A stretch of DNA of 64,000 nucleotides from Muribaculaceae bacterium (GCA_009775365.1 VSPM01000004.1:1-64000), one strand, 5' to 3'; shown: positions 16,382 to 25,432, counted from the stretch's first letter. The notes: generated from the letters alone by a model not told the origin. Made by a program: numbers and translations.

Positions 16382-17293
16382 CTATATTTCGATATACACC
16401 GGAGGAGAACTCTTAGATGCGCTTCCGCTCTCAACCTCAATTGTCACCGGAGTTGACTCCGCCTGCTCATATCTTCTTGTGCGCGGATTGAAATATGAGA
16501 ACGAGATTGGACCGATCGTGAATGTCCCCTCTTTTTCAGCCACAAACACACACTCCATCTCAAGTTCGGAGCCAAGCTCCCCCTTCGAGATATATTCGTT
16601 TCTGTTTTCTGTCATTGACTTGAACTGAAGCGGTTTTGCGAATGCTTGCCTCACATCGGGAGGCGCCACGCCCGACAAGTCGCCGTCGCCCGACAGCGTA
16701 ACCACCAGATAAGCCTCTTCTCCGGCAATGATTTCACCCGAAGGCACACTCACCGTGACATTGAAATTCCCTACTGCTCCCGAAAAGTTGTCCGGCCTCC
16801 CTTTTTCCGGCAGAGGTGAAGCCTTTACCGTCACATCAGGAGCCGACAATTCCTCAACTTCCACACGGTTTACATATCCCGGACCCCAGAAAGGGTCGTT
16901 AACGGCCACTTGCCGGTTATAGCCTATTCTATAACATCCCCCCTTGAGAGTATGTTTACCCTCTTCTTCAAGACCGAGGAAAAAGCGGTCTATCACTACA
17001 GAATAATACTTCTCTCCGTTTCGTTCGGTTTCAGAGAGACGTATGTCGGCAGCCGACCTGCGACGGGCCAATTTCCCGAAATCGGGTTCCGAAACGAGCT
17101 CTATTCCGGCTATAGAGGCATCGGGAGTGAAAAGAGTCACCTCATAGATAAGCCGCTCGCCCTCCACTGCTTTCTCATGATTAACTGAAGCTTCAATGAA
17201 GGGCACTGTTTTCTTGCCCCTTGATTTGCCCGAGGCAAAACATGGAGCAAGAAAAACAATTATCGTCAATATGCGTAAGGCCACGCTTTTCAT
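16382..17293 (-). CDS. Short BatD paralogue (N-terminal part only)
   Basis: A 303-residue exported protein that starts at the ATG at 17293; the frame opens one codon earlier with GTG. It has a signal peptide ending near CFASG and then the same two kinds of beta-domain seen in BatD, including DNFSGAVGNFNVTVSVPSGEI (BatD has the parallel ANFSGGVGQFKITSTLPAQNL) and TIGPISFSYFNPRTRRYE. It lacks the membrane helix and cytosolic tail. The frame is clean and operonic, so it looks like a functional truncated duplicate, not a pseudogene. It probably acts in the periplasm beside BatD. Confidence 0.8.
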   Translation of the reverse strand: MKSVALRILTIIVFLAPCFASGKSRGKKTVPFIEASVNHEKAVEGERLIYEVTLFTPDASIAGIELVSEPDFGKLARRRSAADIRLSETERNGEKYYSVVIDRFFLGLEEEGKHTLKGGCYRIGYNRQVAVNDPFWGPGYVNRVEVEELSAPDVTVKASPLPEKGRPDNFSGAVGNFNVTVSVPSGEIIAGEEAYLVVTLSGDGDLSGVAPPDVRQAFAKPLQFKSMTENRNEYISKGELGSELEMECVFVAEKEGTFTIGPISFSYFNPRTRRYEQAESTPVTIEVESGSASKSSPPVYIEI

Positions 17294-17351
17294 CACTTGC
17301 TGTTTTTACTACACTGTCACTCTTTTTACTACACAGTCACACTGCAAAACG

Positions 17352-18146
17352 TCACCAGTTCTTTCTCGACTTGTTTCTGCCGGTGCTCTTGTCGCCTTGA
17401 TTGCCGGCAGCAACCCTCGCGCGCGTCTGATTCTCCTTGTTTTCCATAGCCTTCAGAATCTGGTCGGCAGTCTGCTGGTTTATGTCAGGCTGCTGCTGTT
17501 GATTCTGGTCGCGGTTTTGGTTCTGGTCGCGGTTTTGGTTCTGGTCTTGATTATTCTGATTCTTGTCTTGATTCTGGTTCTGATCCTGCTTATCCTGGTC
17601 CTTGTTCTGGTTCTGGTCTTTGTTTTGATCCTGGTTCTGGTCCTGGTTCTGGTTCTGAAGTTTCAGCTGCGTGATTCTCAGATTTCTCCTTGCTGCCTCG
17701 TCATCAGGATTAAGGCGCAATGACTGCTTGTAATAATTCAACGCGCCGGAATAATCTTCAGAATTGAAAGCCACATTTCCGAGGTTATAATTGGCACGTG
17801 CGGCAAGCTGAGGTTTCTCTCTCCCCATCTGCGCCACTTGCTCCATTGTCTTGCATCCGCTCTGAAGCATGTCCTTCGCGGCCTGCGTAGTGTCAGAAGG
17901 GTTGGATCCAAGCCTTATTTGCGACAATCCGAGATTATATCTTCCGGCCGCCGACGACGGATTCGCTTTCAAAGCATCCTGATATTTCAGAAGCGCGGCC
18001 CTGTAGCGCCCCTCGTTATAAAGTTTGTTCCCCTCTGTAATGAAATTACGCTCTTGCCTGTTCGACTCCGCCTGGGCAAATGACTCCGGCGCGCCGGCTA
18101 TGATGGCGGCAAGCAAAGCGAAAAATATGATAGCTGTTCTTTTCAT
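17352..18146 (-). CDS. batC: BatC: TPR protein with Asn/Gln/Asp repeat tail
   Basis: A 264-residue exported protein with a signal peptide (1-25). TPR motifs run from about residue 34 to 160 (EGNKLYNEGRYRAALLKYQ, GNVAFNSEDYSGALNYYKQ). Residues 164-226 are an almost pure Asn/Gln/Asp/Lys low-complexity tract, and a basic tail of 38 residues follows. Its start overlaps the batB stop (ATGA). The TPRs suggest a scaffold in the periplasm. The tail is encoded by imperfect repeats of about 18 nt and could vary in length between strains. The family assignment rests on TPRs plus position between batB and batD. Confidence 0.87.
   Translation of the reverse strand: MKRTAIIFFALLAAIIAGAPESFAQAESNRQERNFITEGNKLYNEGRYRAALLKYQDALKANPSSAAGRYNLGLSQIRLGSNPSDTTQAAKDMLQSGCKTMEQVAQMGREKPQLAARANYNLGNVAFNSEDYSGALNYYKQSLRLNPDDEAARRNLRITQLKLQNQNQDQNQDQNKDQNQNKDQDKQDQNQNQDKNQNNQDQNQNRDQNQNRDQNQQQQPDINQQTADQILKAMENKENQTRARVAAGNQGDKSTGRNKSRKNW
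17469..17657 (-). repeat. Imperfect 18-nt coding repeats in batC
   Basis: The DNA coding for residues 164-226 of BatC is built from repeats of the type (CGG/TTG)TTCTGGTC on the plus strand and has strong strand bias. Units such as CGGTTTTGGTTCTGGT recur without interruption. It keeps the reading frame. Such tracts can change length by slippage. Confidence 0.75.
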
Positions 18147-19192
18147 GCCTTCTCCTCCTTTTTGAAAAAAGTGATTTTATCGAGCCAGCCGATTTTGCGG
18201 TCGAGCACAAAAATATCAACCACAAGGAAAGCCAGGGCAAACCATGCGAAGATTCCGAACAATTCATCATGAATGGCAGAGAAACTCGATTCGAGAGCCG
18301 ACTTCTTTACGGTGTCGAGCTGCTTGTCAAGCTCGTTAAGAGCCTCTTTGTTTGATGCGTTCACATATATTCCCTTTCCGGCCGATGCTATCTCTGTGGC
18401 AAGGTCTTCATTCAGAGCAGTGCTCACAGGCTCGCCGGTCTCCGGATTAATCAGATAGCCACCTCTTTTCTGGGGAATTCTCACAGGCGTTGTGCTTCCG
18501 AGCCCCACCACGTCAAGCTGAATGCCGTTTCTTGCGGCTGTCTTGGCCGCATCCATCACGCTGTTGGGGTCTTCAAGGTCTTCCGCATCCGTGATAAGGA
18601 TAATTGCCTTCCCTATTTTCTTATCGTCGCTGAAAGATTTTGCGGCCATATCAATTGCGGCCGTGATATTGGTGCCCTGATTGTCTATCTGCGAAGGATC
18701 TATTGAATTAAGAAACATCTTCGCCGACACATAATCGCTTGTCACAGGTATCAGCGTGTAAGCGTCGCCGGCATACACAATCAGTCCCACCCGGTCGTTG
18801 TCAAGTCGGTTTATAAGTTTCTCAAGAATGAGTTTTGCCGTGCGCATTCTGTCTATGCCGTTCTCATCAGGAGTAGACGATGCGAGCATAGAGTTGCTGG
18901 CATCCACTGCAATCACCACCTCAATACCCTCTTTCACGGTTTTCTCATCTTTCACGCCACCCCAGGGGCGGGCAAAAGCGATTACTATCAAAGCAAGCGC
19001 CATCATTTCAAGGGTGATTTTAATAGGAGGCTTGTATGGCGAAACCTCAGGCATAAGAGGCGCGAGCACCTTCAAATGGCCAAACTTTTTAAGATTCCGG
19101 CTCCGGGCATATCTTGCCCAGGCATAAAGCGCCACGAAAACAGGCACCAGCAGGAGCAGGAGCAGAAGTTTGGGATATGCGAAACTAAACAT
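18143..19192 (-). CDS. batB: BatB: membrane-anchored von Willebrand factor A protein
   Basis: A 349-residue protein with two N-terminal hydrophobic segments (about 7-25 and 58-74), a vWA domain with the metal site DASNSM (DxSxS) near residue 96 and TDAEDLEDP later, and a C-terminal membrane helix (GIFAWFALAFLVVDIFVL). The vWA domain should face the periplasm, held by the membrane anchors. The partners are BatA upstream (50-nt gap) and BatC downstream (4-bp overlap). vWA proteins next to a MoxR ATPase usually form a chaperone-like or protein-assembly complex; that role here is inference. Confidence 0.92.
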   Translation of the reverse strand: MFSFAYPKLLLLLLLVPVFVALYAWARYARSRNLKKFGHLKVLAPLMPEVSPYKPPIKITLEMMALALIVIAFARPWGGVKDEKTVKEGIEVVIAVDASNSMLASSTPDENGIDRMRTAKLILEKLINRLDNDRVGLIVYAGDAYTLIPVTSDYVSAKMFLNSIDPSQIDNQGTNITAAIDMAAKSFSDDKKIGKAIILITDAEDLEDPNSVMDAAKTAARNGIQLDVVGLGSTTPVRIPQKRGGYLINPETGEPVSTALNEDLATEIASAGKGIYVNASNKEALNELDKQLDTVKKSALESSFSAIHDELFGIFAWFALAFLVVDIFVLDRKIGWLDKITFFKKEEKA

Positions 19193-19242
19193 TGATTCTT
19201 AGTGTTTTAAATTCCACTTCTTGGTCTTTATAATCATTCACG

Positions 19243-20220
19243 TCACGGAATCCTGCGCAACACTGTGTAGCGCAAAAGAAGGTAAGCGCAAAACGCACAC
19301 AACGACAGCATCACCCATGGCATGAAGTTCTCATCCGTGAGCGTGAACTTGTCAACGTCAAGCACAGTCTTCTCAAGGCTGTCTATCTCATCAAACACTC
19401 GGCTGAGCATTTTTTCATCAGTAGCCCTGAAATATTTACCTTTCGTTGCCTCGGCTATCTCTTTCAGCGACTGCTCATCGATTTTGGTCTCAAGAGTGGT
19501 CGTGGAGAATCCATAAGGGTCGGTTATCTGGATAGTTCCGTTCGTGCCCACGCCTATGGTGTAGATCTTAATACCCTTCTGCTTTGCAATCTGCGCTGCA
19601 GTCGAAGGGGGCACATCGCCGGCATTGTTGGTTCCGTCAGTGAGAAGGATAATGCTTTTCGACTTCGCTTTTCCGGAAGTGATACGGTTTATGGCGCTCA
19701 CAAGGCCGTCGCCAATGGCGGTGCCGTCATTGAGTTCACCCATCTCAATCTGCTTTATGGCATTGATAAGGGCGGCCCTGTCGTTGGTGAGCGGCATAAG
19801 CGAAAGGCTCTCCCCGGCAAACACAACAAGACCCATATTGTCGTTTGCACGCTGGTTCACGAATTTTGACGCCACATCTTTTGCGGCTGCAAATCGTGAA
19901 GGCTCGAAATCGCGGGATGTCATACTCCCCGATATGTCAAGCGCAAGCACAATGTCGGTTCCTTCTATTCTTGAAGTGCGCAGATGGTCATGTGTCTGAG
20001 GGCGGCACAATGCCACAATGAGTCCGCCTATAGCCACAAGCTGCAGCCCGAACGCCACGTGCATGGCTATTGTCTTCCACGACACCGGCAATTTTGCCAC
20101 TGGCGACACCGTAGATATCCCAAGCGAAGGATTTGCATTGCGATGCTTCCAGACATACCACGCTATCAGCGGCACATAGATTAGAAACAGCCATAACAAG
20201 GCCGGATGTTTAAGCATCAT
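19243..20220 (-). CDS. batA: BatA: membrane-anchored von Willebrand factor A protein
   Basis: A 325-residue paralogue of BatB with the same plan: N-terminal helices, a vWA domain with a perfect MIDAS motif DISGSM near residue 94 and LLTDGTNNAGD, and a C-terminal helix (WVMLSLCAFCAYLLLRYTVL). Two successive ATG codons (20220 and 20217) are possible starts; the first overlaps the stop of the upstream gene in an ATGA arrangement. BatA and BatB are expected to work as a pair. Confidence 0.92.
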   Translation of the reverse strand: MMLKHPALLWLFLIYVPLIAWYVWKHRNANPSLGISTVSPVAKLPVSWKTIAMHVAFGLQLVAIGGLIVALCRPQTHDHLRTSRIEGTDIVLALDISGSMTSRDFEPSRFAAAKDVASKFVNQRANDNMGLVVFAGESLSLMPLTNDRAALINAIKQIEMGELNDGTAIGDGLVSAINRITSGKAKSKSIILLTDGTNNAGDVPPSTAAQIAKQKGIKIYTIGVGTNGTIQITDPYGFSTTTLETKIDEQSLKEIAEATKGKYFRATDEKMLSRVFDEIDSLEKTVLDVDKFTLTDENFMPWVMLSLCAFCAYLLLRYTVLRRIP

Positions 20221-21245
20221 TTCTCACCCCCTTTCTTATTGTCGGGCACAGGTTTTTCCGAATCGCCGCTCCCTTCGCCGTCGGCATTCTCTGCCACAGG
20301 AGCCGGCTTGGTTTCCTCCACAAATTTAACAGCGTTTTCAAATGCCGCTATGTTGTCGGCAGGAAGCGGGCGCACTTTTGCAAACTTCACAAAATCGGCC
20401 ACACTCAGAATCTGGCGCACATAATCTCTCTTGTCTCTCACATCGCTTTGATAGAGATGATCCATAATCTCGCGGCTCGTCATCTCCATGGCGTTGATGC
20501 CGAATCTTCTGTCGAGATACACACGCAAAATTTCAGTGAGGTCTGTGAAATATTCCTTCTCCATGCCCTGTTCCCAGAGATTCTTGGCCTTGAGTTCTTT
20601 GAGTCGCGACATCGCCACTTCATAAGGTGTAGGCTCAGGCTTCTTCTTGAGCACAGTCCCCTCCTTGCGATACCTCTTCATCGCCCATATGCCTGCAGCT
20701 GCGGCAAGAATCACAGCCAGAATTATCCACCAGTAATTCACAATCCAGTCGGGCACGGCGTCAAACACGCTTTTCCCTTCCGGCTCCGCCACCGGGGCAA
20801 AGCCGGCTATAGGGTCGTCGGCAGTCACGTTCATAGGCACCACATTGAGTGTAAGGGCGTTTGAACGCGCTGAATCGCTTTCAGAAACATACACGAACTC
20901 CGGCAGACGATATGTGCCGGAATCGAATGCCTGCAACGGCACGGCATAATTGATCTGGATTCTGCCGGAGCCAAGCTCCACGGTGTCGGCCTTATACGAC
21001 GTGCGGAGCTCTATGCTGTCGCCGCAAACGCCCACATAGCCCTTTGAGGGGTCGGCGCTGCCGAACATCGGGAACCCGCCGGGCTTGCCTGCGTCTTGAA
21101 CCACCTCAAGGTTGAGAGTGGTGAGCTTGCCCATGAGAAGGTTCACGGAATCAAGACTTGCCTTCACCGTCACTTTCGCTTCGGCGCTTAAAAATGAGGC
21201 AATACATGCAAAAGCCAAAAATATGAGTTTAATCTTTTGGTTCAT
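20217..21245 (-). CDS. Bat-operon membrane protein with BatD/DUF4381-like features
   Basis: A 342-residue protein with a signal peptide (1-23), a periplasmic beta domain of about 145 residues, a transmembrane helix near 170-190 (WWIILAVILAAAAGIWAM) and a cytosolic helical part with YLDRRFGINAMEMTSREIMDHL, typical of DUF4381-like proteins of MoxR/vWA operons. The C-terminal 40 residues are Pro/Glu/Asp-rich and probably disordered. It sits between the DUF58 gene (26-nt gap) and batA (overlap). In the B. fragilis operon a protein of this type occupies the same position; no activity is known. Confidence 0.8.
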   Translation of the reverse strand: MNQKIKLIFLAFACIASFLSAEAKVTVKASLDSVNLLMGKLTTLNLEVVQDAGKPGGFPMFGSADPSKGYVGVCGDSIELRTSYKADTVELGSGRIQINYAVPLQAFDSGTYRLPEFVYVSESDSARSNALTLNVVPMNVTADDPIAGFAPVAEPEGKSVFDAVPDWIVNYWWIILAVILAAAAGIWAMKRYRKEGTVLKKKPEPTPYEVAMSRLKELKAKNLWEQGMEKEYFTDLTEILRVYLDRRFGINAMEMTSREIMDHLYQSDVRDKRDYVRQILSVADFVKFAKVRPLPADNIAAFENAVKFVEETKPAPVAENADGEGSGDSEKPVPDNKKGGEK

Positions 21246-21271
21246 TTTGTCTGAATTTAATCACAAACCGC

Positions 21272-22153
21272 TTATCTCCTTACCGACGACCTGTTGCGGA
21301 ACAGGGCGAGAAGCGCCTTCACATAGTCTTCGTCGGTGGTGATCGAGGCAAGGTCTACGCCACATTTACCCACTGTCGACGACAGTTTCTGCTGCCGTTC
21401 ATACCATGCCTTGTCAAACGCCTTGCGCACTCTTGCCGACGATGTGTCTATCCAGCGGTCGGCGCCGGTCTCCATGTCTCTCACCCTCACAAGGCCCACG
21501 TCAGGAAGCTTGGCGTCGCGCTTGTCATAAACCTGTATGGCCGCGAGGTCATGCTTGCGGTTGGCAATCGACATGCTTGAGAAATAATCGTGGCTGTCGA
21601 TAAAGTCGCTAAGCAGAAATGCCGTGCACCTCTTCTTCAGTGCGTTTGTCATGAATTTCAGCGCGGCGTCGATATCAGTGCCCCGGCTCTCCGGCTTAAA
21701 GTCTATTATCTCGCGTATGATGAGAAGAATATGTTTTTTTCCCTTCTTGGGAGGTATGAACTTCTCCACCTTGTCGCTGAAGAATATGACGCCCACCTTA
21801 TCGTTGTTCTGAATCGACGAAAACGCAAGTGTGGCGGCAATCTCGGCAATCACCTCTTTCTTTTCTTCTCCGGCGGCCCCGAAGTCGCTGCTGCCGCTCA
21901 CGTCTATGAGAAGCATCATTGTGAGCTCGCGCTCCTCCTCATACACCTTCACGAAAGGCTTGTTCTGCCGCGCTGTCACATTCCAGTCTATATCCCTGAT
22001 GTCGTCGCCCGGCTGATACTCTCTCACTTCCGAAAAAATCACGCCGCGCCCTTTGAAAGCCGTGTGATACTCTCCGGCAAAGATGTTCTGGCTCAGACCT
22101 CGGGTCTTTATTTCTATCTTTCTGACTTTCTGAAGAAGTTCTTTTGCGTCCAT
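21272..22153 (-). CDS. DUF58 domain protein (vWA-like) of the MoxR/Bat operon
   Basis: A 293-residue soluble protein with the DUF58 signature EYQPGDDIRDIDWNVTARQNKPFVKVYEEERE at residues 40-75 (written in parts here: EYQPGDDIR, DIDWNVTAR, KVYEEERE), followed by a degenerate vWA fold with LLIDVSGSSDFG. It has no signal peptide or helix, so it is cytosolic. DUF58 proteins are the usual partner of MoxR ATPases and are thought to link them to the membrane vWA proteins. The MoxR gene is 55 nt upstream. Confidence 0.9.
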   Translation of the reverse strand: MDAKELLQKVRKIEIKTRGLSQNIFAGEYHTAFKGRGVIFSEVREYQPGDDIRDIDWNVTARQNKPFVKVYEEERELTMMLLIDVSGSSDFGAAGEEKKEVIAEIAATLAFSSIQNNDKVGVIFFSDKVEKFIPPKKGKKHILLIIREIIDFKPESRGTDIDAALKFMTNALKKRCTAFLLSDFIDSHDYFSSMSIANRKHDLAAIQVYDKRDAKLPDVGLVRVRDMETGADRWIDTSSARVRKAFDKAWYERQQKLSSTVGKCGVDLASITTDEDYVKALLALFRNRSSVRR

Positions 22154-22208
22154 ATTCTTTGCATTCTCGACTTAATAATCCTTAATCCGGCCTCTCCTGC
22201 CCGCCGCG

Positions 22209-23204
22209 TCAAGGCACAACCACCTTGTCGAGGATAGCGGTGATCACCTCGTCGGCCCCGATATTGTTAGCCTCCGCCTCATACGAAAGACCTATGCGGT
22301 GGCGTATAACATCATGGCAGACCGCCCTGACATCCTCCGGAATCACATAGCCTCTCCCTTGAAGGAACGCGTAGGCACGCGACGCAAGCGCAAGGCTGAT
22401 CGAGGCACGCGGCGAAGCACCGTATGAAATGATGCTGTCAAGGTCGGAAAGTCCGAACTTGCCGGGCTCGCGGGTAGCGAAAACTATGTCTACAATATAG
22501 TTCTCTATCTTCTCGTCAATATAGATTTTCTCAACTATCTTCTGCACCTCCAGAATCTCCTCGGGGCGAACCACGGCACGAATCGGGTCGAGGGCTCCGT
22601 GAATATTCTGACGGATGATGGCCTTCTCCTCCTCCTTAGTAGGATACCCTATCACAACCTTGAGAAGGAATCGGTCGGTCTGGGCTTCGGGAAGCGGATA
22701 AGTGCCCTCCTGCTCGATGGGGTTCTGGGTTGCCATCACAAGGAAAGGTCTGTCGAGCGGGAAAGTTTCTTCGCCGATAGTCACCTGGCGCTCCTGCATG
22801 GCCTCAAGAAGGGCACTCTGCACCTTTGCCGGAGCACGGTTGATTTCATCTGCAAGAACAAAGTTGGCAAAAATCGGGCCCTTCTTCACCTCGAAGCTCT
22901 CATTCTTTATGCTGTAGATGAGTGTGCCTATCACGTCGGCCGGAAGAAGGTCGGGAGTGAACTGGATTCTGTTGTATTTGGCGTCTACAAGGCTCGCAAG
23001 CGTCTTTATGGCCAAAGTCTTCGCAAGTCCGGGCACACCTTCAAGAAGCACATGCCCGTTGCAGAGCAAAGCTATCAATAAAGAGTCAACAAGATGTTTC
23101 TGGCCTACGATTCTGCGGTCCATGCCGTTGCGAATCATGCTTAGAAAACTGCTCTTTGAGGCAATCAGATCATTCAACTCTCTGATATTCACTGTTTCGT
23201 TCAT
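22209..23204 (-). CDS. MoxR-family AAA+ ATPase
   Basis: First gene of the Bat operon, 331 residues. Walker A is in LLEGVPGLAKTLAIKTL (about residues 53-69), Walker B in FVLADEINRAPAKVQSALLEAMQERQVTIGE (split: FVLADEINRAPAK, LLEAMQERQVTIGE), sensor 1 in MATQNPIEQEGTYPLPEAQTDRF (ATQNPIEQEGTYPLPEAQ), and the C-terminal lid contains GASPRASI. All catalytic residues are intact. It should act as a hexameric chaperone-type ATPase on the vWA partners encoded next to it. A TAnnTTTG element at 23256-23263 on the minus strand is the likely operon promoter. Confidence 0.93.
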   Translation of the reverse strand: MNETVNIRELNDLIASKSSFLSMIRNGMDRRIVGQKHLVDSLLIALLCNGHVLLEGVPGLAKTLAIKTLASLVDAKYNRIQFTPDLLPADVIGTLIYSIKNESFEVKKGPIFANFVLADEINRAPAKVQSALLEAMQERQVTIGEETFPLDRPFLVMATQNPIEQEGTYPLPEAQTDRFLLKVVIGYPTKEEEKAIIRQNIHGALDPIRAVVRPEEILEVQKIVEKIYIDEKIENYIVDIVFATREPGKFGLSDLDSIISYGASPRASISLALASRAYAFLQGRGYVIPEDVRAVCHDVIRHRIGLSYEAEANNIGADEVITAILDKVVVP

Positions 23205-23255
23205 ATAGTGGATGTGTATTTATATTATATTCTATTGATATGGAATTTTCAAATG

Positions 23256-23263
23256 CAAAAATA
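23256..23263 (-). promoter_or_regulatory. Probable -7 element of the MoxR-Bat operon
   Basis: CAAAAATA on the plus strand reads TATTTTTG on the minus strand, a match to TAnnTTTG, 52 nt upstream of the MoxR start. No clear -33 element is seen. Confidence 0.5.
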
Positions 23264-23317
23264 GCATTTATTAACTTAAAAAATTCCATTATCTCTGTTA
23301 AATAATCTTGCAGGGAT

Positions 23318-24415
23318 TTAAACCTTATTAAAAGCGTTCCATCCCTGCGCCTTTATTTCCATTTCATTGCCGTCGCGGCTCACAAGGGCGGCTCCGAGCT
23401 CCGGCTTGGTGATGTAGCCTATCATGTTCACGCCCTTCATTTTCTCAATCTTCTCATGATCGGTGAGAGGAACTGTAAATAATAGCTCGTAATCTTCTCC
23501 GCCGTTCATGGCGGCTGTCACAAGATTCATGTTGAACTCTTCAGCCATGAGCGCGGTCTGATAGTCGATAGGTATCTTGTCTTCATAGACTCTGCATCCC
23601 ACTCCCGACTCCTTGCATATGTGAAGAAGCTCCGACGAAAGGCCGTCGCTCACGTCAATCATCGAAGTGGGCTTTATTCCCTCCTTGCGAAGAGCCTCCA
23701 CGATGTCGCGACGAGCCTCCGGCTTGAGCTGGCGCTCCAATATATACTCCTTGCCGGCAAAGTCAGGCTGGAAGTCTTTTTGCCCGGCAGAGATTCGGTT
23801 CTCTCTTTCAAGAAGCTGAAGACCCATGAATGCGGCACCGAGGTCGCCGCTCACGCAGATGATGTCGGTGGGCTTCGCGCCTGTGCGGGTCACGACATCC
23901 TCCTTGTTGGCATCGCCTATGCAGGTTATGCTGATCACAAGACCTGTCACCGATGCGCTTGTGTCTCCGCCCACAAGATCCACGCCATAAGATTCGCAGG
24001 CAAGCCTTATGCCTGAATAAAGGGCTTCAAGATGCTCCACCGTGAAACGGCTCGAGACTCCGAGGCTAACAGTGATCTGCCTTGGGGTGCCGTTCATTGC
24101 ATAGACGTCGCTGAAGTTGACAATGGCTGCCTTGTAGCCAAGATGCTTCAACGGAACGTAGCGCAAATCAAAATGTATCCCCTCCAGCAGAAGGTCGGTT
24201 GTCACGAGCACATCTTTATCTCCGAAATTCAGAATGGCGGCATCGTCGCCCACCCCTTTTTTTGTTTCGGCATTTTTGAGAGGAAAATCCCTGGTTAAAT
24301 AAGAGATTAACCCAAACTCCCCAAGTTCAGAGATTTCTGTCTGATTCTGCTCCGATACGTTTTCGGAAGCCGCTCCCTCCCCCTTGCCGTTTATATCTTT
24401 CTGATTATTGTCCAT
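23318..24415 (-). CDS. thiL: Thiamine-monophosphate kinase
   Basis: It phosphorylates thiamine monophosphate to the active diphosphate. The 365-residue protein has the metal/ATP motifs KGVGDDAAIL, VTTDLLLEGIHF, GGDTSASVTGLVISIT and IDVSDGLSSELLHI, and ends with YELLFTVP and MIGYI. The first 27 residues form a polar, N/Q/E-rich extension not found in the usual 320-345-residue enzymes, and the true start could be internal, though no good ATG is available before the core. It is last in a run of sppA, lpxK, punA and thiL on the same strand. Confidence 0.92.
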   Translation of the reverse strand: MDNNQKDINGKGEGAASENVSEQNQTEISELGEFGLISYLTRDFPLKNAETKKGVGDDAAILNFGDKDVLVTTDLLLEGIHFDLRYVPLKHLGYKAAIVNFSDVYAMNGTPRQITVSLGVSSRFTVEHLEALYSGIRLACESYGVDLVGGDTSASVTGLVISITCIGDANKEDVVTRTGAKPTDIICVSGDLGAAFMGLQLLERENRISAGQKDFQPDFAGKEYILERQLKPEARRDIVEALRKEGIKPTSMIDVSDGLSSELLHICKESGVGCRVYEDKIPIDYQTALMAEEFNMNLVTAAMNGGEDYELLFTVPLTDHEKIEKMKGVNMIGYITKPELGAALVSRDGNEMEIKAQGWNAFNKV

Positions 24416-24441
24416 GTCTGTTTTTCATCATATTGGGAATA

Positions 24442-24474
24442 CGCCGGGCCCGAGATGTATATTCGAGTCCGGCG
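24442..24474 (-). other. Intercistronic hairpin between punA and thiL
   Basis: Arms 24442-24447 and 24469-24474 (CGCCGG/CCGGCG) pair, with a further imperfect pairing of 24448-24453 with 24463-24468. It lies in the 77-nt gap between the punA stop and the thiL start. No T-run follows on the minus strand, so it may affect mRNA processing or partly attenuate thiL. Confidence 0.4.
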
Positions 24475-24492
24475 CGTTGTGTGTGCAAAATA

Positions 24493-25320
24493 TTATCCGA
24501 TGCGTTCAAGCATAGCCTTGATAAGTTCCGTCATTACCGGCTGCGCTTTCAGAGCGGCTTTCTGAACCTCTTCGTGGGTTGGCACCTCAAGAACATCTTT
24601 GCCGCCGAGATCGGTGATCACCGACACGCCAAACACCAGCATGCCCGCATGGTTGGCCACAATCACCTCAGGCACTGTCGACATTCCCACGGCATCGCCG
24701 CCGATAACCCTGAAATATTCATATTCTGCCGGAGTCTCGAAAGTGGGGCCTTGCGTGCCTACATACACTCCGTGCATAAGTCTTATCTTCTTTTCGCATG
24801 CAATATCATCTGCCATTTTCACAAGCCCCCTGTCATAAGCCTCTGTCATGGCCGGGAAGCGCGGGCCGAGTTCTTCATAGTTCTTCCCTCTGAGAGGATG
24901 CTCGGGGAAAAGGTTGATGTGGTCTGTGATCACCATCACGTCGCCCACTCTGAACTCCTTGTTCATGCCTCCCGCTGCGTTGCTCACAAACAGCTTGCGC
25001 ACACCGAGCTGCTGCATCACCCTCACCGGGAACGTCACCTGCTTCATGTCGTAACCTTCATAATAGTGGAAACGACCCTGCATGGCCATCACATATTTGC
25101 CGCCGAGAATGCCGAAAATGAGCTTCCCGCTGTGTCCCTCCACAGTCGACACCGGGAAGTTCGGGATGTCTTTATATGCAAGTTCTTTCTTTATTTCAAT
25201 ATGGTCCACAAGTTCTCCGAGTCCTGTGCCAAGAATTATGGCTGTGTCGGGAGCTGTGCCGACCTCTTTAATAATATATTCCGCTGTCTCACGGATTGAG
25301 TCTAACATTGTTTTTTCCAT
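24493..25320 (-). CDS. punA: Purine nucleoside phosphorylase
   Basis: A 275-residue type I phosphorylase that splits inosine and guanosine into base and ribose-1-phosphate. The motifs are IILGTGLGEL, MQGRFHYYEGYDMKQVTFPVRVM (in parts: MQGRFHYYEGY), VSNAAGGMN, GPTFETPAEYEYFRVIG and DAVGMSTVPEVIVANH. The length is typical for the trimeric enzyme. It is in the same transcription direction as lpxK (112 nt upstream) and thiL (downstream); the set is conserved in Bacteroidales as far as I recall. Preference for guanosine or inosine against adenosine is a family property. Confidence 0.93.
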   Translation of the reverse strand: MEKTMLDSIRETAEYIIKEVGTAPDTAIILGTGLGELVDHIEIKKELAYKDIPNFPVSTVEGHSGKLIFGILGGKYVMAMQGRFHYYEGYDMKQVTFPVRVMQQLGVRKLFVSNAAGGMNKEFRVGDVMVITDHINLFPEHPLRGKNYEELGPRFPAMTEAYDRGLVKMADDIACEKKIRLMHGVYVGTQGPTFETPAEYEYFRVIGGDAVGMSTVPEVIVANHAGMLVFGVSVITDLGGKDVLEVPTHEEVQKAALKAQPVMTELIKAMLERIG

Positions 25321-25432
25321 TTATGTCTGAATTTAGGGCTAATCTTTAAACGTTTATAACCACACATTAGTTCTCCATTCCGTGTCTATCCCCTCGCTTA
25401 TAACTCCTTTTACGCCTGAAAACCCTTCCGCG

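Noticed and set aside
16382..17293. Short BatD paralogue as a pseudogene
   Set aside because: The frame is complete, has a signal peptide and is well placed in the operon, so a working short form is more likely.
17469..17657. CRISPR-like array
   Set aside because: The repeats are in frame inside batC, short, contiguous and without unique spacers.
24433..25299. 288-residue plus-strand ORF
   Set aside because: It is antisense to punA, which has all phosphorylase motifs; His/Cys-rich composition is typical of a reverse frame.
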